Below, in pieces: positions 60,747 through 64,000 of a stretch of DNA of 64,000 nucleotides. The notes under the pieces were generated by a model. It was given only the letters and a program-made list of their open reading frames with translations. It had not been told where the DNA came from and did not search any database. The stretch is from HIMB11 sp965657135. Lineage in GTDB: Bacteria > Pseudomonadota > Alphaproteobacteria > Rhodobacterales > Rhodobacteraceae. The stretch is taken from assembly GCA_965657135.1 (NCBI GenBank), contig CBFHNF010000003.1, forward strand, positions 97,574-161,573, given 5' to 3'. Both the position numbers and the translations under genes were made by a program. Positions within the stretch are counted from its first letter, which is position 1. Each line of letters begins with the position of its first letter.

Positions 60747-61520
60747 ATGTCAAAACAAGCATATATGCGCGTTGAAAACATTGTTAAAAAATTCGGCCCC
60801 TTCACGGCGTTGAACGGTGTCGATTTAGAGGTCCACGCAGGCGAAGTTCACGCATTGCTTGGGGACAATGGCGCAGGGAAATCCACCCTGATCAAGGTTC
60901 TCTCGGGCGTTCATGAACCCACCAGTGGTACGATCTATATCGATGGCAAGGCAACGCAGTTTCGCAATCCGCGAGATGCGTCCGCGGCAGGTATCGGAAC
61001 GGTGTATCAGGATCTGGCCATCAATCAATTGATGAGCGTGACGCGCAACTTTTTCATGGGGCGCGAGCTGACCTCGCGGTTTGGTTCGCTTCGCATGGAG
61101 GAAATGAACCAAATCGCTCACGATGAGATGTTGAAAATCGGCATCAACTTTTCCGATCCAACGCAGGCCGTTGGCACCATGTCGGGTGGTCAACGTCAAA
61201 CATTGGCGATTGCTCGCGCGATCTATTTCGGTGCCAAGGTTTTGATTTTGGATGAACCCACATCTGCGCTTGGGCAAAAGCAGCAAATGGAGGTTTTGAA
61301 AACAATCAAACGGGTGCGTGCGCGGGGGGATATTGCCATTATCTTTATCACGCACAATGAAATCCATTCGCGTTTGATTGCGGATCGATACACCTTCCTT
61401 GCTTTGGGTGAGGTGATCGGTTCAGGCACCAAAGCCGAATTAGAAGGCGAAGATATTCGTCGTCTGATGGCCGGAGGTGCCGAGATCAAGGATCTGGAAC
61501 AGGAATTGGCCGCAATTTAA
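60747..61520 (+). CDS. Sugar ABC transporter ATP-binding protein
   Basis: 257 aa, one ATPase domain (not the double type usual in ribose systems). Walker A GDNGAGKSTLIKVLSGV, Q-loop region IGTVYQDLA, signature MSGGQRQTLAIARA, Walker B KVLILDEPTSALG and switch His in FITHNEIHSRL. Fructose- and similar sugar systems have this single-domain form. Starts 2 bp after the permease stop. Confidence 0.92.
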   Translation: MSKQAYMRVENIVKKFGPFTALNGVDLEVHAGEVHALLGDNGAGKSTLIKVLSGVHEPTSGTIYIDGKATQFRNPRDASAAGIGTVYQDLAINQLMSVTRNFFMGRELTSRFGSLRMEEMNQIAHDEMLKIGINFSDPTQAVGTMSGGQRQTLAIARAIYFGAKVLILDEPTSALGQKQQMEVLKTIKRVRARGDIAIIFITHNEIHSRLIADRYTFLALGEVIGSGTKAELEGEDIRRLMAGGAEIKDLEQELAAI

Positions 61521-61545
61521 ACGTCGCCAAATTAACAAGATAGAG

Positions 61546-61575
61546 AGCCGCCCTGACAAACGGGGCGGCTTTTTT
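61546..61575 (+). terminator. Intrinsic terminator
   Basis: AGCCGCCC (61546-61553) pairs with GGGCGGCT (61563-61570), followed by TTTTTC. It closes the ABC operon. Confidence 0.9.
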
Positions 61576-61592
61576 CTATGGTGCTCAACGAC

Positions 61593-62291
61593 TTAGTCTA
61601 AATATACGACCTGATCGCTTGACAATAACTCACTGATATCTTGGGGAACGGTTAGTCCCTCACGCACTTTGGCATCTAAGTCAGTTTCAAGTTTTAGAAT
61701 TTCGTGGCAGCGCGCGGTGACCGCATCCAATTCGGCCAAGGGGATCACAACGACTCCGTCTAAATCAGCTACGATCACATCGCCACTGCTGATTGTTTGT
61801 CCGCCGACTTGAATGTCCAACCCCACGGTGCCAGGCCCCTTACCAAAGGGTGACGCAGGGGTCAGGCCCGTACACCAACTGGGCAGGTTCACCTCGCGCA
61901 GGCCCTGTAAATCGCGCATCGGACCATCCGTCACAAATCCAATCGCACCACAGTTTTTCATCATACCAGACACTCGGTCCCCTGCCGCCGCACAGCCCTG
62001 ATGCGCACCAAAGGATTGCACAACAATGTCGCCTGGTTTGATAAATGCCAAACTGGCCAATAACGCCAAAATATCAGCTGGCCCAGTTTCAACTGTTAAT
62101 GCCGACCCGACGGCACGCGCATTCATCTGTCCATAAGCATCCAATGGTTTAATGTCTTTGTGAAATGCACCGCGCCCCCAAAGGGCGTCGTTCACAACGC
62201 CTGTTGGCACAGTATCCAATGCCGCAATTTGCGATGCACTGGCCCGAGGGGTGTTGCGCCTAATACGCAATAATTTTGGCTCTTCTATCAT
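61593..62291 (-). CDS. RraA-like / HMG-aldolase-family protein
   Basis: 232 aa. The fold is seen in VPTGVVNDALWGRG, SALTVETGPADI, GDIVVQSFGAHQGCAAAGDRVSGMMKNCGAIGFVTDGPMRDL and DVIVADLDGVVVIP. The family includes RNase E regulators and 4-hydroxy-4-methyl-2-oxoglutarate or oxaloacetate aldolases. The Arg-Asp pair of the aldolase site (DGPMRD) is kept. Next to sugar and acid transport, an aldolase or decarboxylase role is plausible. Confidence 0.84.
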   Translation of the reverse strand: MIEEPKLLRIRRNTPRASASQIAALDTVPTGVVNDALWGRGAFHKDIKPLDAYGQMNARAVGSALTVETGPADILALLASLAFIKPGDIVVQSFGAHQGCAAAGDRVSGMMKNCGAIGFVTDGPMRDLQGLREVNLPSWCTGLTPASPFGKGPGTVGLDIQVGGQTISSGDVIVADLDGVVVIPLAELDAVTARCHEILKLETDLDAKVREGLTVPQDISELLSSDQVVYLD

Positions 62292-62353
62292 GCTATATCC
62301 TTTATCTGCTTAATCCAGATTGGCCCATGACAACGTTTCGTTCAATTGCCAGA

Positions 62354-63556
62354 TTACAAATTTGACCGTCGAAACCCGAAATATCCCAAGAAAAAGACAC
62401 AAAATGACATCATTACCATCGGCCAAATTGCAACTGACCAATCACCACCTGCAAAGCTAACCAGTCCTGCAACCACAGGTGCACCCAGTGTTTGACCAAT
62501 CGAGGAGCCCTGCATCAAAATCCCGTTTCCAATACTAACATGACGTAGATCTGGTGCGTAACGCGGGACCAACTGGAAAAGGTTTGCAGGAATAAATCCC
62601 CCAATGAAAGAATAGACCATACACAATATCAACCGAACAATCGCGGAAATATCAGGAGCAAACACAACGAATGTCAGCACCGCCATCGTAACTGCCCCAA
62701 TACAGATTAACGTCGACGATTTCAGGCCACGCGCCGCCAAATGTGCGCCAAAATAACAGCCCGGACCATTCATGAACACAACCAAGGCGGTGAAATAAAT
62801 TGCGGTATTTAGGGAAAATTCGATTTCTGTAACGAGAAAGCTGGGCAGCCATTGCATGATTGTCACCCATTGAAAGGCATATACACCAAAACATAGACCC
62901 ACCATCAACAAACCCGGTGTTCGATAACTGTCTCGTACCATTTTCAAGACTTTGCGCGGATCGCGTTCATGCTGAGCATCTGGTTCATCAAGTGCCCACC
63001 ACGATGCGACTATCAGTAGAAGAGCAAGCATAAACATCGCAAACCATAATCCCCGCCAGCCAAGCTGTGATAAAAACAAGGTCGCTGTGACAATCGCGAT
63101 TGTCATACCGGTTGGCATATAAATGCTCCAAACCCCCAAGGCCCGTGCACGATCCTGTGGCGCTGCAAAATGCGTCAGAAACGCAGGGATGTTCACTGCA
63201 ATCGCGATAAAGCCAAATCCCTCTAACGCTCGAAACAACAGGAATGCCCAAGCCTGTGTCACAAAGATTGATCCAAGGCTCCCAGTCATCGCAGCCGCTA
63301 TGCCCAAAACGATAATGCTGCGTCGTCCAAAAAAAGTGCTAAATGCCCCAAGTGGCACTGCCAAGAAAATGGCAAGCAGCGTAAATATTGACAAGGCATA
63401 CCCCGCGTGGATCAATGAAAGGTTCAAATCCTCGCGCAACACTGGGATCGCGGGCCCAAGTTTTCCCACCTGCATCGCCACAAATAAACCTGCGCAGAGT
63501 GCAATAAACACCTTGGTCCATTGTGTTCTCGGCGCTGAATTTGCAGAAAGGTTCAC
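62354..63556 (-). CDS. MFS transporter
   Basis: 400 aa with twelve predicted helices. Motif A-like segment GAFSTFFGRRSI between helices two and three, and IYMPTGMTIAIVTATLFL. Closest in look to the cyanate/glucarate-type carriers of the MFS. Substrate unknown. It lies behind the RraA-like gene in the same direction but 62 bp apart, so may be linked to it. Confidence 0.85.
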   Translation of the reverse strand: MNLSANSAPRTQWTKVFIALCAGLFVAMQVGKLGPAIPVLREDLNLSLIHAGYALSIFTLLAIFLAVPLGAFSTFFGRRSIIVLGIAAAMTGSLGSIFVTQAWAFLLFRALEGFGFIAIAVNIPAFLTHFAAPQDRARALGVWSIYMPTGMTIAIVTATLFLSQLGWRGLWFAMFMLALLLIVASWWALDEPDAQHERDPRKVLKMVRDSYRTPGLLMVGLCFGVYAFQWVTIMQWLPSFLVTEIEFSLNTAIYFTALVVFMNGPGCYFGAHLAARGLKSSTLICIGAVTMAVLTFVVFAPDISAIVRLILCMVYSFIGGFIPANLFQLVPRYAPDLRHVSIGNGILMQGSSIGQTLGAPVVAGLVSFAGGDWSVAIWPMVMMSFCVFFLGYFGFRRSNL

Positions 63557-63618
63557 AAATTTATTCCAAATTGACGGACTTTAGCGCGCTCAAAATTCTA
63601 TGCGCTACCACTTCAAAA

Positions 63619-64000
63619 TCATGTATCTTGATAAATGGCAAGTGAGAGGGACACCGAAAGAGGTATCGGCGTCCACAGTCCAAAAGCAAGACCCGATTGA
63701 GCGAACAAATTCGATACCCAAACATTACACGTTGAGAGGATGTTAAAACGCCCATTTGCGTGAAAAAATGCGTCCGAACTGGTATAATCCGCGCCGGGAA
63801 TTGGGTCGCGCGATTTGAGAGAGGCCAATATGTTGTCGACAAGCAGATTAAATTCATCATCGTTTAAGGACAGTGTATTAAACTCCATTTCAGGTAGCGG
63901 ACCAACTGCCGCAAATCGCATCACTGCATCGTCACCAATGATTGCGCGCAACACTGTACCCACACGCATATCTGAAAATTCTTTGGTTTCTATATAAAAC
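63619..64000 (-). CDS. DUF2459 protein, C-terminal part (5' end outside window)
   Basis: On the minus strand the frame is open to the end of the window and reads FYIETKEFSDMRVGTVLRAI onwards, so the gene starts beyond 64000. The visible 126 residues match the DUF2459/TIGR02117 family: LSLNDDEFNLLVDNIL, PGADYTSSDAFFHANGRFN and LSTCNVWVSNLFAQSGLAFG with the CN.W motif, then LWTPIP. Family function is unknown; members are often near urease or membrane genes. Confidence 0.78.
   Translation of the reverse strand, partial: FYIETKEFSDMRVGTVLRAIIGDDAVMRFAAVGPLPEMEFNTLSLNDDEFNLLVDNILASLKSRDPIPGADYTSSDAFFHANGRFNILSTCNVWVSNLFAQSGLAFGLWTPIPLSVSLSLAIYQDT

Noticed and set aside
1..64000. CRISPR arrays, rRNA genes or complete insertion sequences
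   Set aside because: No regularly spaced repeats, rRNA-like stretches or transposase genes were seen.

Overview
The window looks like chromosomal DNA of a marine alphaproteobacterium of the Rhodobacterales (roseobacter-like) group, with fairly low GC for that group. The reasons are the DctB/DctD pair whose DctD lacks the sigma-54 contact loop, the separate homocysteine methyltransferase and corrinoid modules of a split methionine synthase, the many TRAP, TTT and ABC transporters for organic acids and sugars, and the ScfR-type XRE regulator. All assignments come from reading the sequence and from family knowledge; no database search was run.

Layout. 1-1378: the end of a dimethylglycine/sarcosine dehydrogenase-type gene, then a MocA-like nucleotidyltransferase. 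1375-9412: an AT-rich accessory island that ends at the 3' side of a tRNA-Leu(CAA). It holds a membrane-anchored SNase-like nuclease, a 47-aa membrane peptide, a decayed HNH-type gene, a SOUL protein, three small proteins of GYD/ABM-like size, a short membrane-protein gene that has been partly duplicated, a diverged repeat of about 112 bp in three or four copies, a decayed TolA-like gene and a strongly structured RNA candidate (7746-7930). 9413-26328 is mostly housekeeping: YqaA, DsbB, DctBD, purCSQ, homocysteine methyltransferase, corrinoid protein and DUF1638, SufE, RNase D, purMN, a sensor kinase, an MBL-fold hydrolase, and tRNAs with CAU and GUU anticodons.

27.5-45.3 kb is a large sugar-acid catabolic locus. 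A minus-strand operon (TRAP transporter, phytanoyl-CoA-type dioxygenase, UxaA-type dehydratase, Gfo/Idh enzyme, DMT exporter, SDR, two beta-hydroxyacid dehydrogenases, TIM-barrel isomerase) faces a plus-strand group across a GntR regulator. The plus-strand group (SDR, XylD-like dehydratase, FAH-type hydrolase, D-2-hydroxyacid dehydrogenase, enolase-superfamily enzyme) fits a non-phosphorylative 2,4-diketo acid route. DusA and a methyltransferase follow; the methyltransferase start codon sits in a perfect 13-bp inverted repeat.

47.1-56.4 kb is an organic-acid locus: a tripartite tricarboxylate transporter, an oxalyl-CoA-synthetase-like ligase, a ketopantoate-reductase-like enzyme, a class V aminotransferase and a hydroxyacid dehydrogenase, divergent from the XRE regulator. 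56.4-64 kb holds small proteins, a beta-lactamase-fold esterase, a sugar ABC transporter, an RraA-like protein, an MFS carrier and the C-terminal part of a DUF2459 gene that runs off the end. The most unusual items are the multi-helix RNA candidate, the repeat family and decayed genes of the tRNA-Leu island, the hairpin over the methyltransferase start, and the dioxygenase-containing sugar-acid operon.
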